The translations under genes were made by a program, and so were the position numbers. 64,000 nucleotides of DNA. Source: Mycolicibacterium chitae. GTDB taxonomy: Bacteria; Actinomycetota; Actinomycetes; Mycobacteriales; Mycobacteriaceae. The DNA lies in NCBI RefSeq assembly GCF_900637205.1, contig NZ_LR134355.1:3596001-3660000 (forward strand). The letters are read 5' to 3'. Shown here in pieces: positions 17,404 through 26,490 of this stretch. The notes below the pieces were generated by a model. The model did no database searches, had not been told where the DNA came from, and saw only the letters and a program-made list of their open reading frames with translations. Positions within the stretch are counted from its first letter, which is position 1. The number at the start of each line of letters is the position of its first letter.

Positions 17404-18966
17404 CTATGGCCGTTCGGCGGCGTATTGCAGGGCCGGCTCGGCGGAATCGACGCCGCGGTCGCTGAGGATGGTGAGGCCGTCGGGGCGGACCTGGTAGCGC
17501 GCGCCGTCGGCGGGGTTGACGGCGTCGAAGCCGCCGCCCGAGGGCACCGCGTGGGCGAGTTCGAGGGCGGCGCCGTCGCGCAGCCGCTCGCCGCGGTAGT
17601 AGAAGTCGTCCGATCCGCTCTGGCAGATCACCGCCAGGGAGTGCGCGGTGCGGATCATCGCGGCCGGCGAGCTGCCGGAGTCGCAACGGGCCGAATGGCC
17701 GACGAAGCCCTGCTCGTCGGCGCCGGACATCCGGACCGGGCCCGGGCTCGTCGTGGTGGTGGTCGTGGTCGTGGTGGTGGTCGCCGGGGTGCTGGGCGAC
17801 GTGGCGGTCGGGCTCGGGGTGGTGCTCGTCGGCGGGGCCGCCAGCCGGCTCGGCGACGTCGAGCCGTCGCCCCCGTTGACCAACAGCACCGCCAGGATCG
17901 CGGCGGTGCCGAACAGCACGAGGGTCGCGGCCGCCAGCGCGATCTGGGCGGGGCCGAAGCGGGCCTTGCGCACCGGCGCGGGCGGGGGCGTGGGTCGCGC
18001 CGGTGGCGGCGGATACGGCGTGTAGCCGGTGGCTGCCGGGTTGGCGTACAGCGAGGTGAACTGCCGGGTGCTCGCGGGCCGGCCCGCCGCCGGCGGCCGC
18101 CCGTGCTGGGACATCAGCGGCGACGCCGTCGAGGCCGCGGCGGTGGCGGCCTTCGCCAGAGCAGCGGCCGACGGGAACCGGTCGGCGGGCTGCTTGGCCA
18201 TGCCGCGGGCGATGACGTCGTCGAAGGCGCGGCCGATCTCCGGGCGCAGCACGCTGGGCCGCGGCGGTGCGGCGAACATGTGCGCCCCGAGCAGTTGCTG
18301 CAGGTCTTGGCTGTCGAACGGCGGGCGGCCGGTCAACGCCTCGAACAGCACGCAGGTCAGCGAGTAGATGTCGGAGGCCGGTCCGGGCGGGTTCGAGCCG
18401 CTGAACCGCTCGGCGGCCATGTAGGCCGACGAGCCGACCACCATGCCCGTCATCGTCACGCTCGCATCGCCGCCGGCGTGGGCGATGCCGAAGTCGACGA
18501 GGTAGGCGAAGTCGTCGTTGGTCAGCAGCACGTTCTCGGGCTTGATGTCGCGGTGCACCAGGCCGTCGGCGTGCGCGGCGTCCAGCGCGGAGGCCACCTG
18601 CGTGATGATCGACGCCGCCCGGCGCGGCTCGATCGGGCCGCCGCTGTGCAGCAGGTCCCGCAGGCTCGGGCCCTCGACCAGACGCATCTCGATGTAGAGG
18701 ACGCCGTCGATGTCGCCGAAGTCGTGGACCGGGATCACGTGCGGTTCCTGCAGGCGCGCCGCGACGCGCGATTCCCGCCGGAACCGCTCCTGGAACTTGG
18801 GGTCGGCGGCCAACTCGGCGCGCAGCAGCTTGACCGCGACCATCCGCTCCTTGCCGGTGTCATAGGCGCGGTAGACCTCGCCCATGCCGCCGACACCGAT
18901 CACCGACCGCAGTTCGTAGGGACCGAATCGGGTCCCTACCCGCGAGCCGCCGTGGGCGGAAGACAT
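17404..18966 (-). CDS. Transmembrane Ser/Thr protein kinase (Pkn family)
   Basis: This 520-residue kinase has a full Hanks-type catalytic domain: glycine loop GVGGMGEV (24-31), K46, HRDIKPEN (138-145) and DFG (158-160). A Pro-rich juxtamembrane segment follows, then one membrane helix (IALAAATLVLFGTAAILAVL), a Ser/Thr/Pro linker with a run of about 11 threonines, and an extracellular domain of about 120 residues with two cysteines (ARCDSGSS, VICQSG). I do not recognise the sensor domain; it is not PASTA. ATG 18966 has AAAGGA upstream. It lies between the rshA-sigH pair and TB7.3, where H37Rv has no kinase. Because PknB is known to phosphorylate RshA, a link to SigH control is an attractive inference. 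Confidence 0.9.
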   Translation of the reverse strand: MSSAHGGSRVGTRFGPYELRSVIGVGGMGEVYRAYDTGKERMVAVKLLRAELAADPKFQERFRRESRVAARLQEPHVIPVHDFGDIDGVLYIEMRLVEGPSLRDLLHSGGPIEPRRAASIITQVASALDAAHADGLVHRDIKPENVLLTNDDFAYLVDFGIAHAGGDASVTMTGMVVGSSAYMAAERFSGSNPPGPASDIYSLTCVLFEALTGRPPFDSQDLQQLLGAHMFAAPPRPSVLRPEIGRAFDDVIARGMAKQPADRFPSAAALAKAATAAASTASPLMSQHGRPPAAGRPASTRQFTSLYANPAATGYTPYPPPPARPTPPPAPVRKARFGPAQIALAAATLVLFGTAAILAVLLVNGGDGSTSPSRLAAPPTSTTPSPTATSPSTPATTTTTTTTTTTSPGPVRMSGADEQGFVGHSARCDSGSSPAAMIRTAHSLAVICQSGSDDFYYRGERLRDGAALELAHAVPSGGGFDAVNPADGARYQVRPDGLTILSDRGVDSAEPALQYAAERP

Positions 18967-19164
18967 TCGGCAGTCCTTTCGGTTCGGTCGACCTTCAACC
19001 TTACAAAGCTGAGTCGCCGCCGGAATCGGTGCAGCGCGCCCGCCCAGCACGCGGATTCTGGTCCCGGCGGCCGCACATGCGACAATGGACGCACTGCTTC
19101 GCGGGCCCGGCCCTGCGGGCACCGCAGTCGAGTCCTCGACGACATCATCAACCTGGAGGTAGTC

Positions 19165-19239
19165 ATGGCCAAGCGTGGCCGTAAGAAGCGCGATCGCAAG
19201 CACAGCAAGGCAAACCACGGCAAGCGGCCCAACTCCTAG
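19165..19239 (+). CDS. Ribosomal protein bL37 (24 residues)
   Basis: A 24-residue, extremely basic peptide (MAKRGRKKRDRKHSKANHGK, ending RPNS) matches what I recall of the mycobacterial large-subunit protein bL37. The gene has a strong GGAGG ribosome site six bases before the ATG, a TAG stop and a classic intrinsic terminator 11 bases later, so it is a complete single-gene unit. It is easy to miss because of its size. The upstream gap (18967-19164) is shared with the divergent kinase gene. Confidence 0.85.
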   Translation: MAKRGRKKRDRKHSKANHGKRPNS

Positions 19240-19250
19240 GTCCGCCGCCG

Positions 19251-19289
19251 AAAAGACCGCCCGAGTTCAGTCGAACCGGGCGGTCTTTT
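19251..19289. terminator. Intrinsic terminator between bL37 and rshA
   Basis: A perfect 13-base stem (AAAAGACCGCCCG at 19251-19263 with CGGGCGGTCTTTT at 19277-19289), a 13-base loop and a terminal TTTT make this a true rho-independent terminator. Flanking A and T runs make it work in both directions, serving bL37 (+) and rshA (-). Confidence 0.9.
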
Positions 19290-19305
19290 GCGTCTGGGCC
19301 GGGTG

Positions 19306-19611
19306 CTAGGTGCGCCGGATGGTGGTCCGGCTGATCTCGATCTGCAGCCGCTGGCGGAGCCCCTCCGGGGCCTTCTCCCCGCTGCAACGGGTGGCGATCA
19401 GCCGCTTGATCCGCTCCTCGACGCCGTAGTGGCGCAGGCAGGCGGGGCATTCGTCCAGGTGCTGCTGCAGGCGCTCCCGCGAATCGGCGGTGCATTCGCC
19501 GTCGAGCAGCGTCCACACCTCGGCGATCACGGCCGAGCAGGCGGGATGCTGGACGTCGAGCGGGTCGATCTGCTCTTCGGCGCGCTTGTCCTCGTCGGGC
19601 GTCGAGCTCAT
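19306..19611 (-). CDS. rshA: Anti-sigma factor RshA (zinc/redox-sensing, binds SigH)
   Basis: This 101-residue ZAS-family anti-sigma factor carries the H-x3-C-x2-C motif in [13 protein letters not shown], with further cysteines C25, C40 and C75. It holds SigH inactive until thiol oxidation or phosphorylation releases it. Its ATG at 19611 overlaps the sigH stop by four bases (ATGA), the conserved sigH-rshA coupling. Position and size equal Rv3221A. Confidence 0.93.
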   Translation of the reverse strand: MSSTPDEDKRAEEQIDPLDVQHPACSAVIAEVWTLLDGECTADSRERLQQHLDECPACLRHYGVEERIKRLIATRCSGEKAPEGLRQRLQIEISRTTIRRT

Positions 19612-20252
19612 GACGACACCTCCTCGGGCGTCGCGGCCTGGGCACCCCGGATGTAGCCGCGGTCCTTGGCCACGTCGGTCAGCAGGTCACGCAGCTGACG
19701 CCGGCCGCGGTGGAGCCGGGACATGACGGTCCCGATCGGCGTATCCATGATCTCGGCGATCTCCTTGTAGGGGAAACCTTCGACGTCGGCATAGTAGACC
19801 GCCATCCGAAAGTCCTCGGGCAGCTTCTGCAGCGCTTCCTTGATCTCAGTATCCGGCAGCGACTCCAGGGCCTCCACCTCCGCGGAGCGCAGACCGGTCG
19901 ACGAGTGCTGCGCGTTGGCCGCCAACTGCCAGTCGGTGATCTCCTCGGTGGGGTACTCCGCGGGCTGGCGCTGCTTCTTGCGATAGCTGTTGATGTAGGT
20001 GTTGGTCAGGATGCGGTACAGCCACGCCTTGAGGTTGGTGCCCTCCCGGAACGAGCGGAACCCCGCATAGGCCTTGACCATGGTTTCCTGCAGTAGATCC
20101 TCGGCGTCGGCGGGGTTGCGGGTCATCCGCAGCGCGCCGCCGTACAGCTGGTCTACCAGCGGTATCGCATCCCGTTCGAACCGCGCCGTCAGTTCGGCGT
20201 CGGTCTCCTCGGGCTCCACCGCCGTGGCGGTCTTACCGTCGATGTCGGTCAT
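19608..20252 (-). CDS. sigH: ECF sigma factor SigH
   Basis: This 214-residue ECF sigma factor has region 2 ([40 protein letters not shown]) and region 4 ([40 protein letters not shown]) nearly identical to M. tuberculosis SigH. It directs the oxidative and heat stress response (thioredoxin genes, sigB, sigE). I chose the ATG at 20252 ([10 protein letters not shown]), which gives the family length; an in-frame start at 20342 would run over the promoter. A matching SigH promoter lies just upstream, so it is autoregulated. Confidence 0.95.
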   Translation of the reverse strand: MTDIDGKTATAVEPEETDAELTARFERDAIPLVDQLYGGALRMTRNPADAEDLLQETMVKAYAGFRSFREGTNLKAWLYRILTNTYINSYRKKQRQPAEYPTEEITDWQLAANAQHSSTGLRSAEVEALESLPDTEIKEALQKLPEDFRMAVYYADVEGFPYKEIAEIMDTPIGTVMSRLHRGRRQLRDLLTDVAKDRGYIRGAQAATPEEVSS

Positions 20253-20281
20253 TGTGGTTGACACAGTCCCTTCCGTCACCG

Positions 20282-20307
20282 AACACCCGAACACCGCTGC
20301 GAGTTCC
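20282..20307 (-). promoter_or_regulatory. SigH-type autoregulatory promoter of sigH
   Basis: Read on the minus strand, GGAAC (20307-20303) is followed after 18 bases by GTT (20284-20282), matching the SigH consensus GGAAY-N17/18-GTT. Transcription would start near 20275, about 20 bases before the sigH ATG. Confidence 0.65.
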
Positions 20308-20465
20308 GCCGCGGTGGGAGTTGCCAGGCATATCGTTGACACCAGACTCCCCTATCCGCCCCATCGTAGGGCCGCATCCTGACAAACCTCGACGCACGAG
20401 CGCCGACTGCATGGTCAAACGGATATCGACGCCAACCTATTTCCGAACGTGATTAATCTGGCCCG

Positions 20466-20957
20466 GTGGCCAGAGCAGCAACCCCGGCGATCAGCGCCCT
20501 GATCGCGGCCGGAATCGCCCACGAGGTACTCACCTACCAGCACGATCCGCGCAGCACCTCGTTCGGCGCCGAGGCCGCCGAACAACTCGCCCGCAGCCAC
20601 GGGATCGTCGCCGAGCAGGTGTTCAAGACGCTGGTCCTGGCGCTGCCCAAGGGTCTGGCCGTCGCCGTCCTGCCGGTGCCGCGCACACTGTCGCTCAAGG
20701 CCGCCGCGGCCGCACTCGGCGTGCCGAAGGTCGCCATGGCCGCACCCGCCGACGCGCAGCGCTCCACCGGCTACGTGCTGGGCGGCATCTCGCCGCTGGG
20801 ACAGCGCCGCGCCCTGCCGACCGTGATCGACGCGTCGGCCTGCGACTGGGACCGCATCCTGTGCAGCGGCGGCAAGCGTGGTCTGGACATCGCGCTGGCG
20901 CCGCGGGACCTGGTGGATCTCACCGATGCGGTGCTGGCCCCCATCACCGCTGATTAG
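20466..20957 (+). CDS. ybaK: Cys-tRNA(Pro)/Cys-tRNA(Cys) deacylase, YbaK type
   Basis: This 163-residue protein belongs to the YbaK/EbsC family that hydrolyses Cys wrongly attached to tRNA(Pro). Typical segments are ARSHGIVAEQVFKTLVL, YVLGGISPLGQRR and the C-terminal CSGGKRGLDIALAPRDLVDL. The GTG start at 20466 is set by the N-terminal alignment. A ten-base gap separates it from the following SDR gene, so they probably form an operon. H37Rv has the two short genes Rv3224A/B at this place, which look like a broken version; here the gene is intact. Confidence 0.88.
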   Translation: MARAATPAISALIAAGIAHEVLTYQHDPRSTSFGAEAAEQLARSHGIVAEQVFKTLVLALPKGLAVAVLPVPRTLSLKAAAAALGVPKVAMAAPADAQRSTGYVLGGISPLGQRRALPTVIDASACDWDRILCSGGKRGLDIALAPRDLVDLTDAVLAPITAD

Positions 20958-20966
20958 GGTTCGGGT

Positions 20967-21845
20967 ATGGCCACACCAAGCTCGCGAGAAGCACGCCCGC
21001 TCGAGGGCAAGACGATGTTCATTTCGGGCGCCAGCCGGGGCATCGGGCTGGCGATCGCCAAGCGGGTCGCCGCCGACGGGGCGAACGTCGCGCTGGTCGC
21101 CAAGACCGCCGAACCCCACCCCACGCTGCCGGGCACCATCTACACCGCGGCCGAGGAGATCGAGGCGGCCGGCGGCCGGGCGCTGCCGATCGTCGGCGAC
21201 ATCCGCGACGGCGACGTGGTGGCCGCCGCGGTCGCCAAGGCCGTCGAACAGTTCGGCGGCATCGACATCTGCGTCAACAACGCCTCGGCGATCAACCTCG
21301 GCTCCATCGAGGAGGTGCCGTTGAAACGCTTCGACCTGATGAACGGCATCCAGGTACGCGGCACCTACGCGGTGTCCCAGGCCTGCATTCCGCACCTCAA
21401 GGGCGGCGACAATCCGCACATCCTGACGTTGTCGCCGCCGATCCGGATGGAGCCGAAGTGGCTGCAACCCACGCCTTACATGATGGCCAAGTACGGGATG
21501 ACGTTGTGCGCGTTGGGCATCGCCGAGGAGCTGCGGTCCGCCGGCGTCGCCTCCAACACGCTGTGGCCGCGCACCATGGTGGCCACCGCGGCGGTGCAGA
21601 ACCTGCTCGGCGGCGACGAGTCGATGAAACGCTCCCGCAGGCCCGAGGTGTACTCGGATGCGGCCTACGCCATCCTGACCCGGCCCGCCCGGGAGTACAC
21701 CGGCCACAGCGCGCTGTGCGAGGACGTGCTGCTCGAGTCCGGGGTCACCGACCTGTCGGTGTACAACTGCACCCCCGGCGAGGTCGAGTTGGGCGTGGAC
21801 CTGTGGGTCGACTCCGCCAACCCGCCGGGTTACACCGGGCCGTGA
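20967..21845 (+). CDS. Short-chain dehydrogenase (HSDL2-like), Rv3224 type
   Basis: This 292-residue NAD(P)-dependent SDR has the cofactor motif SGASRGIG, NNAS and a Y-x3-K pair in TPYMMAKYGMTL. The serine position reads LTLSPP, a feature of the HSDL2-like subgroup. Substrate is unknown; family members act on lipids or fatty acyl compounds. It follows the YbaK gene by ten bases and converges on the methyltransferase gene with one base between stops. It corresponds to Rv3224. Confidence 0.85.
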   Translation: MATPSSREARPLEGKTMFISGASRGIGLAIAKRVAADGANVALVAKTAEPHPTLPGTIYTAAEEIEAAGGRALPIVGDIRDGDVVAAAVAKAVEQFGGIDICVNNASAINLGSIEEVPLKRFDLMNGIQVRGTYAVSQACIPHLKGGDNPHILTLSPPIRMEPKWLQPTPYMMAKYGMTLCALGIAEELRSAGVASNTLWPRTMVATAAVQNLLGGDESMKRSRRPEVYSDAAYAILTRPAREYTGHSALCEDVLLESGVTDLSVYNCTPGEVELGVDLWVDSANPPGYTGP

Positions 21846-21846
21846 C

Positions 21847-23355
21847 TCACTGCGCCTGGTAGAGGATCCCGCGCCCGATCGCCTCGCGGACCACCGGCAG
21901 GGCGGCCTGCGCCAGCGCGTCGGCGTCGACGCCGTGGTGGTGGGCCAGCAGTTCCAGCAGCGTGCCCAGGGGCACCTCGCCGCGGCAGCCCGCCAGCAGC
22001 GCCCTGGACACCTCGTCGACGCCGAGCACCGCCGCCGGACCGCCCGGGCGGCGCACCGCGGCCGAAACCTGTTGCCAGCCCTCGGGGCCGGGTAGCGCGT
22101 GCTCCTCCAGGAACACCGGGGCGGTCGACAGCCGGGCCGCCAGCAGCGCCGCATCGCTGGTGTCGCGCAGGTAGGCCCGGCGGGCGAAGAACGCCTCGAC
22201 CTCGGGGCCCGTGATGACCTCGTCGGCCTCGGTGATCTCCTCCAGGATGTGTTCGGGCGCACCGGTCTCGCCGACCGCCGGCGCGCGCAACGCGATGATG
22301 CCCATCCCGACGCCGGTGATGCCCTCCTCGGCGAACCAGTCCAGCCACTGCCCGCCGCGGCGCGCGCCGTCCTGGAGCGTCTCACCGGCGTCGGCGAGCC
22401 ACAGCGAGACGTAGCTGACCGGGTCGGCGAGTTCGCGCTGCACCACCCAGGCGTGCAGGCCCGTGTCGGCCAGCCAGCCGCCGACCCGGGCGCGCCAGTC
22501 CTGCCCGTCCCGGACGATCCAGTTGGCCATGATGTGCGCCGTCCCGCCCGGGGTCAGGTGGTCGCCGACCCGCTCGATCAGCTGCCGGCACACCGCATCC
22601 CCGGCCATCCCGGAGTCGCGGTAGAGGTAGTCCGTGGCCCCCGCGCCCACCACGAACGGCGGGTTGCTCACGATCAGGTCGAAGCGCTCGCCGGCCACCG
22701 GCTCGAACAGGCTGCCGCGGCGCAGGTCCCAGCTCATCCCGTTGAGCCGGGCCGTGCCCGCGGCCAGCGCCAGGGCCCGGTCGTTGGTGTCGGTGGCCAC
22801 GATCTGTTCGCAGTGTGCAGCCAGGTGCAGCGCCTGGATGCCGCAGCCGGTGCCCAGGTCCAGGGCGCGGGCCACCGGGGTGCGGATCACCGCGCGCGCC
22901 AGCGACACCGACGCGCCCCCGATGCCGAGCACGTGGTCGTGGCGTACCGGCGCGGCGCGCAGCACGGCGTCCTGATCGGAAATCACCAGGAAGTCCCGCG
23001 CCCCGTCGCTGTGCGGGCGGATGTCCAGGACGGCGCGCGCCGTCCCGGGTTCGGTCAGTTCGATGACGCCGTGAGCGGCCAGGGTCTGGGCCGGCACGGT
23101 GGGGAACGCCTGCGCGATCTGCTCGACGGGTTCCTCGGAGCCCAACAGGAACAGCCGCACCAGCACCGCCAGGGGTTGCCGGTCGGGCGGGCAGGTCCGG
23201 GTGACGCGCAGCGCGGGCCACCACACCCCGCGGGTGAGGGCGGCGTCGGCCTGCTCGCCGAGCAGTTCGGCCACCCCGGCGGTACTGAAGCCCGCGGCCC
23301 GCAGGTCGGCCCCGACGGCGTCGAGCAGCGCCGGATCCAGGCTGGTCGGGTTCAA
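21847..23355 (-). CDS. Class I SAM-dependent methyltransferase (HemK-like NPPF motif)
   Basis: This 502-residue protein has a helical N-terminal domain (DUF7059-like), a central SAM-binding fold (ALDLGTGCGIQALHLAAH) and the catalytic NPPF motif (LIVSNPPFVVG) of glutamine/adenine N-methyltransferases, then a C-terminal winged-helix-like region. The target (protein Gln, rRNA or DNA) is unknown. The best start is TTG at 23355, which overlaps the upstream SRAP stop by four bases (TTGA). No ATG or GTG lies closer without losing conserved sequence. The coupling to an SRAP DNA-damage protein is notable. Confidence 0.8.
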   Translation of the reverse strand: MNPTSLDPALLDAVGADLRAAGFSTAGVAELLGEQADAALTRGVWWPALRVTRTCPPDRQPLAVLVRLFLLGSEEPVEQIAQAFPTVPAQTLAAHGVIELTEPGTARAVLDIRPHSDGARDFLVISDQDAVLRAAPVRHDHVLGIGGASVSLARAVIRTPVARALDLGTGCGIQALHLAAHCEQIVATDTNDRALALAAGTARLNGMSWDLRRGSLFEPVAGERFDLIVSNPPFVVGAGATDYLYRDSGMAGDAVCRQLIERVGDHLTPGGTAHIMANWIVRDGQDWRARVGGWLADTGLHAWVVQRELADPVSYVSLWLADAGETLQDGARRGGQWLDWFAEEGITGVGMGIIALRAPAVGETGAPEHILEEITEADEVITGPEVEAFFARRAYLRDTSDAALLAARLSTAPVFLEEHALPGPEGWQQVSAAVRRPGGPAAVLGVDEVSRALLAGCRGEVPLGTLLELLAHHHGVDADALAQAALPVVREAIGRGILYQAQ

Positions 23356-24152
23356 AACAGCTCGGCCTGTTCGGGCTGCGGGGGCGCCGGGGCGATGAGT
23401 TCGGGCCCGTTGTTGCGGACGCTGTTGACCAGGGTCGAGACCTCCCGCACGACGATCCGGTCCAGGTCGCCGTGGCCGCGCAGCAGACCCTCGTCGGCCG
23501 GGGCGTCCGGATCCATCCAGCGGTCCCAATCCGCGCTGCTGATGGTCAGCGGCATCCGGTCGTGGATCTCGGCCAGCGGGCCGGCGGAGTCGGTGGTGAT
23601 GATGGTGCAGCTCAGCAGCGGCGGGGTCGCCTTGTCCGCACCCTTGGGCCGCCAGGTGGTCCACAGTCCGGCGGCGAACAGCTGCTCACCGTCCTCGGCA
23701 TACATGTAGAACGGGGTCTTGGGGCCCTTGGCCTTGCCCTCGCCCTGGTGCGGCATCCATTCGTACCAGCCGTCCATCGGGATCAGGCAGCGCTTGTTCT
23801 TGGCCGAGTTGCGGAAGGCCGGCGACTCGGTGACCGTCTCGGCGCGCGCGTTGATCAGCAGCGGACCCTTGTTCTCGGGCCCGCCGTCCGGTCCGGCCTT
23901 GACCCACGGCGGGACCAGGCCCCACCGCATCGAGCGCACCCGGCGCGTCGACTCGTCCTCGGGTTCGGTGTGCCGTTTGACGACGCTGCTGATGGTCGTG
24001 GTGGGGGCGACGTTGTAGTTCGGGGCGGAGTTCGGGGCGTTGCCCGCGGCGTTGCCCGCGGCACCGGGCCCGCTGCCGGCGGTCTCGTCGAGCGCCTGGA
24101 TCTTCTGCGCCAGCAGCGCCGGGTCGGTGGTGACCGCAAACCGTCCACACAT
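23352..24152 (-). CDS. SRAP-domain abasic-site DNA-protein crosslink protein (YedK/HMCES family)
   Basis: This 266-residue protein begins [14 protein letters not shown]. Removal of Met exposes Cys2, which links covalently to abasic sites in single-stranded DNA. Other family residues are seen in [22 protein letters not shown] (Glu) and [10 protein letters not shown] (His). It protects stalled forks. I chose the ATG at 24152 because Cys must be residue 2; an in-frame ATG at 24182 is ruled out for that reason. There is a low-complexity insert ([18 protein letters not shown]) after residue 30. Divergent from aroA across 44 bases. Corresponds to Rv3226c. Confidence 0.9.
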   Translation of the reverse strand: MCGRFAVTTDPALLAQKIQALDETAGSGPGAAGNAAGNAPNSAPNYNVAPTTTISSVVKRHTEPEDESTRRVRSMRWGLVPPWVKAGPDGGPENKGPLLINARAETVTESPAFRNSAKNKRCLIPMDGWYEWMPHQGEGKAKGPKTPFYMYAEDGEQLFAAGLWTTWRPKGADKATPPLLSCTIITTDSAGPLAEIHDRMPLTISSADWDRWMDPDAPADEGLLRGHGDLDRIVVREVSTLVNSVRNNGPELIAPAPPQPEQAELF

Positions 24153-24196
24153 GGCCTCCATGCTTCCAGACGACGACGACAAGGCAGGATGGATCC

Positions 24197-25486
24197 GTGC
24201 CGCAACAGAGTTGGACGGCCCCGCAGACGGCCACGCCCGTCCATGCCACCGTCACCGTCCCCGGGTCGAAGTCGCTGACCAACCGCACGCTGCTGCTCTC
24301 GGCGCTGGCCGCCGCGCAGGGCGCGGGCCCCTCGACGATCAGCGGGGCGCTGCGCAGCCGCGACACCGACCTGATGATCGGCGCGCTGCGCACCCTGGGC
24401 CTCGACGTCGACGGCGACAACTCCGAACTGACCATCTCCGGGGCGGTGGCGCCGCCGCCGGATGCGCGGGTGGACTGCGGACTGGCGGGCACGGTGCTGC
24501 GGTTCGTGCCGGCGCTGGCGGCGCTCGGGACGGTCCCCGTCGAATTCGACGGCGACGAGCAGGCCCGCACGCGGCCCATCGCGCCGCTGCTGGCCGGCCT
24601 GCGCACCCTCGGCGTGCAGATCGACGGCGACGGCCTGCCGTTCAAGGTCATCGGTTCCGGTGCGGTGGCCGGCGGCCCGGTCGACATCGACGCCTCGGCG
24701 TCGTCGCAGTTCGTCTCGGGGCTGTTGCTGTGCGGCCCGTCGTTCACCGACGGGGTGACCGTCCGGCACACCGGGGCCACGGTGCCCTCGGCCCCGCACA
24801 TCGCGATGACGGTGCAGATGCTGCGTCAGGCGGGGGTCCGCGTCGACGACAGCACCCCTGATCAGTGGCGGGTGGAGCCCGGCCCGGTCAGCGCCCGGCA
24901 CTGGCAGGTCGAACCGGACCTGTCCAACGCCGTGCCGTTCCTGTCGGCCGCGGTGGTCACCGGCGGCGCCGTGCGCATCACCGGGTGGCCGTCGCCCAGC
25001 CTGCAGGCCTCCGACACCATCCTGCGGGTGCTCAGGCTCGCCGAGGCCACTGTGTCGCAGACGGATTCGCATCTGGAGGTACGCGGCGCGCTGTCCTACG
25101 ACGGCTTCGACGTCGACCTCAACGAGGTCGGCGAGCTGACCCCGGCGGTGGCCGCGCTGGCCGCCCTGGCCGTCGAGGGCTCGGTGTCCCGGCTGCGCGG
25201 GATCGCGCACCTGCGCGGGCACGAGACCGACCGCCTGGCCGCGCTCAGCGCCGAGATCAACGGCCTCGGCGGGCAGTGCGAGGAGACCGCGGACGGTCTG
25301 ACGATCACCGCGACACCGCTGCGCGCCGGCACCTGGCACTCCTATGCCGATCACCGAATGGCCATGGCGGGGGCCATCATCGGGCTCCGGGTGAGCGGTG
25401 TCGAGATCGATGACATCGACACCACCGCCAAGACCCTCCCGGAGTTTCCCGAACTGTGGGCCGACATGCTGGCGGGCCAGGGGTAG
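24197..25486 (+). CDS. aroA: 3-phosphoshikimate 1-carboxyvinyltransferase (EPSP synthase)
   Basis: This 429-residue enzyme of the shikimate pathway joins PEP to shikimate 3-phosphate in the cytosol. Signature segments are [18 protein letters not shown] (substrate-binding KS), the LAGTVLRF loop and [20 protein letters not shown]. The GTG at 24197 follows an AGGATGG. Only eight bases separate it from rsgA, as in M. tuberculosis (Rv3227-Rv3228), suggesting co-transcription. Confidence 0.95.
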   Translation: MPQQSWTAPQTATPVHATVTVPGSKSLTNRTLLLSALAAAQGAGPSTISGALRSRDTDLMIGALRTLGLDVDGDNSELTISGAVAPPPDARVDCGLAGTVLRFVPALAALGTVPVEFDGDEQARTRPIAPLLAGLRTLGVQIDGDGLPFKVIGSGAVAGGPVDIDASASSQFVSGLLLCGPSFTDGVTVRHTGATVPSAPHIAMTVQMLRQAGVRVDDSTPDQWRVEPGPVSARHWQVEPDLSNAVPFLSAAVVTGGAVRITGWPSPSLQASDTILRVLRLAEATVSQTDSHLEVRGALSYDGFDVDLNEVGELTPAVAALAALAVEGSVSRLRGIAHLRGHETDRLAALSAEINGLGGQCEETADGLTITATPLRAGTWHSYADHRMAMAGAIIGLRVSGVEIDDIDTTAKTLPEFPELWADMLAGQG

Positions 25487-25494
25487 GGCCGCCG

Positions 25495-26490
25495 ATGGCG
25501 GGGCGGACGCACCACTACGACGAATCCGATGTCCGGATCCGCCCGGGCAAGGGCTCGCGGCCGCGCACCAAGAACCGTCCCGACCATGCCGACGCCGAGT
25601 CGGCGATGGTGGTCACGGTGGACCGGGGCCGCTGGGGCTGCGTGCTCGGCGGTGATCCGCGCCGCCCGGTGACGGCGATGCGGGCGCGGGAGCTGGGCCG
25701 CACCCCCATCGTGGTGGGCGACGACGTCGACGTGGTCGGCGACCTGTCGGGCCGGCCGGACACGCTGGCGCGCATCGTGCGGCGCCGGGAACGCCGAACG
25801 GTGTTGCGCCGCACCGCCGATGACACCGACCCCACCGAGCGGGTGGTGGTGGCCAACGCCGATCAACTGCTGATCGTCGTCGCGCTGGCCGATCCCCCGC
25901 CGCGGGCGGGGCTGGTGCAGCGGGCGTTGATCGCCGCCTACGCCGGCGGGCTGCGGCCGATCCTGTGCCTGACGAAGTCGGATCTGGCTCCGCCGGAACC
26001 GTTCGCGGCGCAGTTCGCCGACCTGGACCTCACCGTGCTGACCGCCGGGCGTGATGATCCGCTGGACGCCGTGGAGCCGGTGCTGGCCGGCAAGCTGACC
26101 GTGCTGCTCGGACACTCCGGGGTCGGGAAATCCACGCTGGTGAATCGCATTGTGCCCGAGGCCGATCGCGCGATCGGTGAGGTGTCCGGCGTCGGCAAGG
26201 GCAAGCACACCTCCACGCAGTCCGTCGCGTTACCGCTGGCCGGGGGCGGCTGGGTGATCGACACCCCGGGCATCCGGTCGTTCGGGCTGGCGCACATCGA
26301 GACCGATGATGTGCTGTTGTCCTTCTCCGACCTGGCCGAGGCCATCGCCGATTGCCCGCGCGGGTGCGGCCACATGGGCCCGCCGGCCGACCCCGAATGT
26401 GCCCTCGATGAGCTGTCCGGGCCGGCCGTGGGTCGAGTTGCCGCCGCGCGCAACCTACTTCGCGCGCTGCGCGAGGGGGCCGAGAACTAG
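25495..26490 (+). CDS. rsgA: Ribosome small-subunit GTPase RsgA
   Basis: This 331-residue circularly permuted GTPase has G4 (TKSD), G1 (GHSGVGKSTL), G2 (GKGKHTST) and G3 (DTPGIRSFG) in that order, after an OB-fold, and a C-terminal zinc knuckle (DCPRGCGHMGPPADPEC). It checks late 30S assembly. The ATG at 25495 (MAGRTHHYDESDVRIRPG) matches the family start; an in-frame ATG at 25456 lies inside aroA. Its stop overlaps the stop of the convergent small secreted protein gene. Confidence 0.93.
   Translation: MAGRTHHYDESDVRIRPGKGSRPRTKNRPDHADAESAMVVTVDRGRWGCVLGGDPRRPVTAMRARELGRTPIVVGDDVDVVGDLSGRPDTLARIVRRRERRTVLRRTADDTDPTERVVVANADQLLIVVALADPPPRAGLVQRALIAAYAGGLRPILCLTKSDLAPPEPFAAQFADLDLTVLTAGRDDPLDAVEPVLAGKLTVLLGHSGVGKSTLVNRIVPEADRAIGEVSGVGKGKHTSTQSVALPLAGGGWVIDTPGIRSFGLAHIETDDVLLSFSDLAEAIADCPRGCGHMGPPADPECALDELSGPAVGRVAAARNLLRALREGAEN

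Noticed and set aside
17425..19239. 604-codon plus-strand frame opposite the kinase
   Set aside because: Antisense shadow; only its last 25 codons (19165-19239, bL37) have their own ribosome site and terminator.
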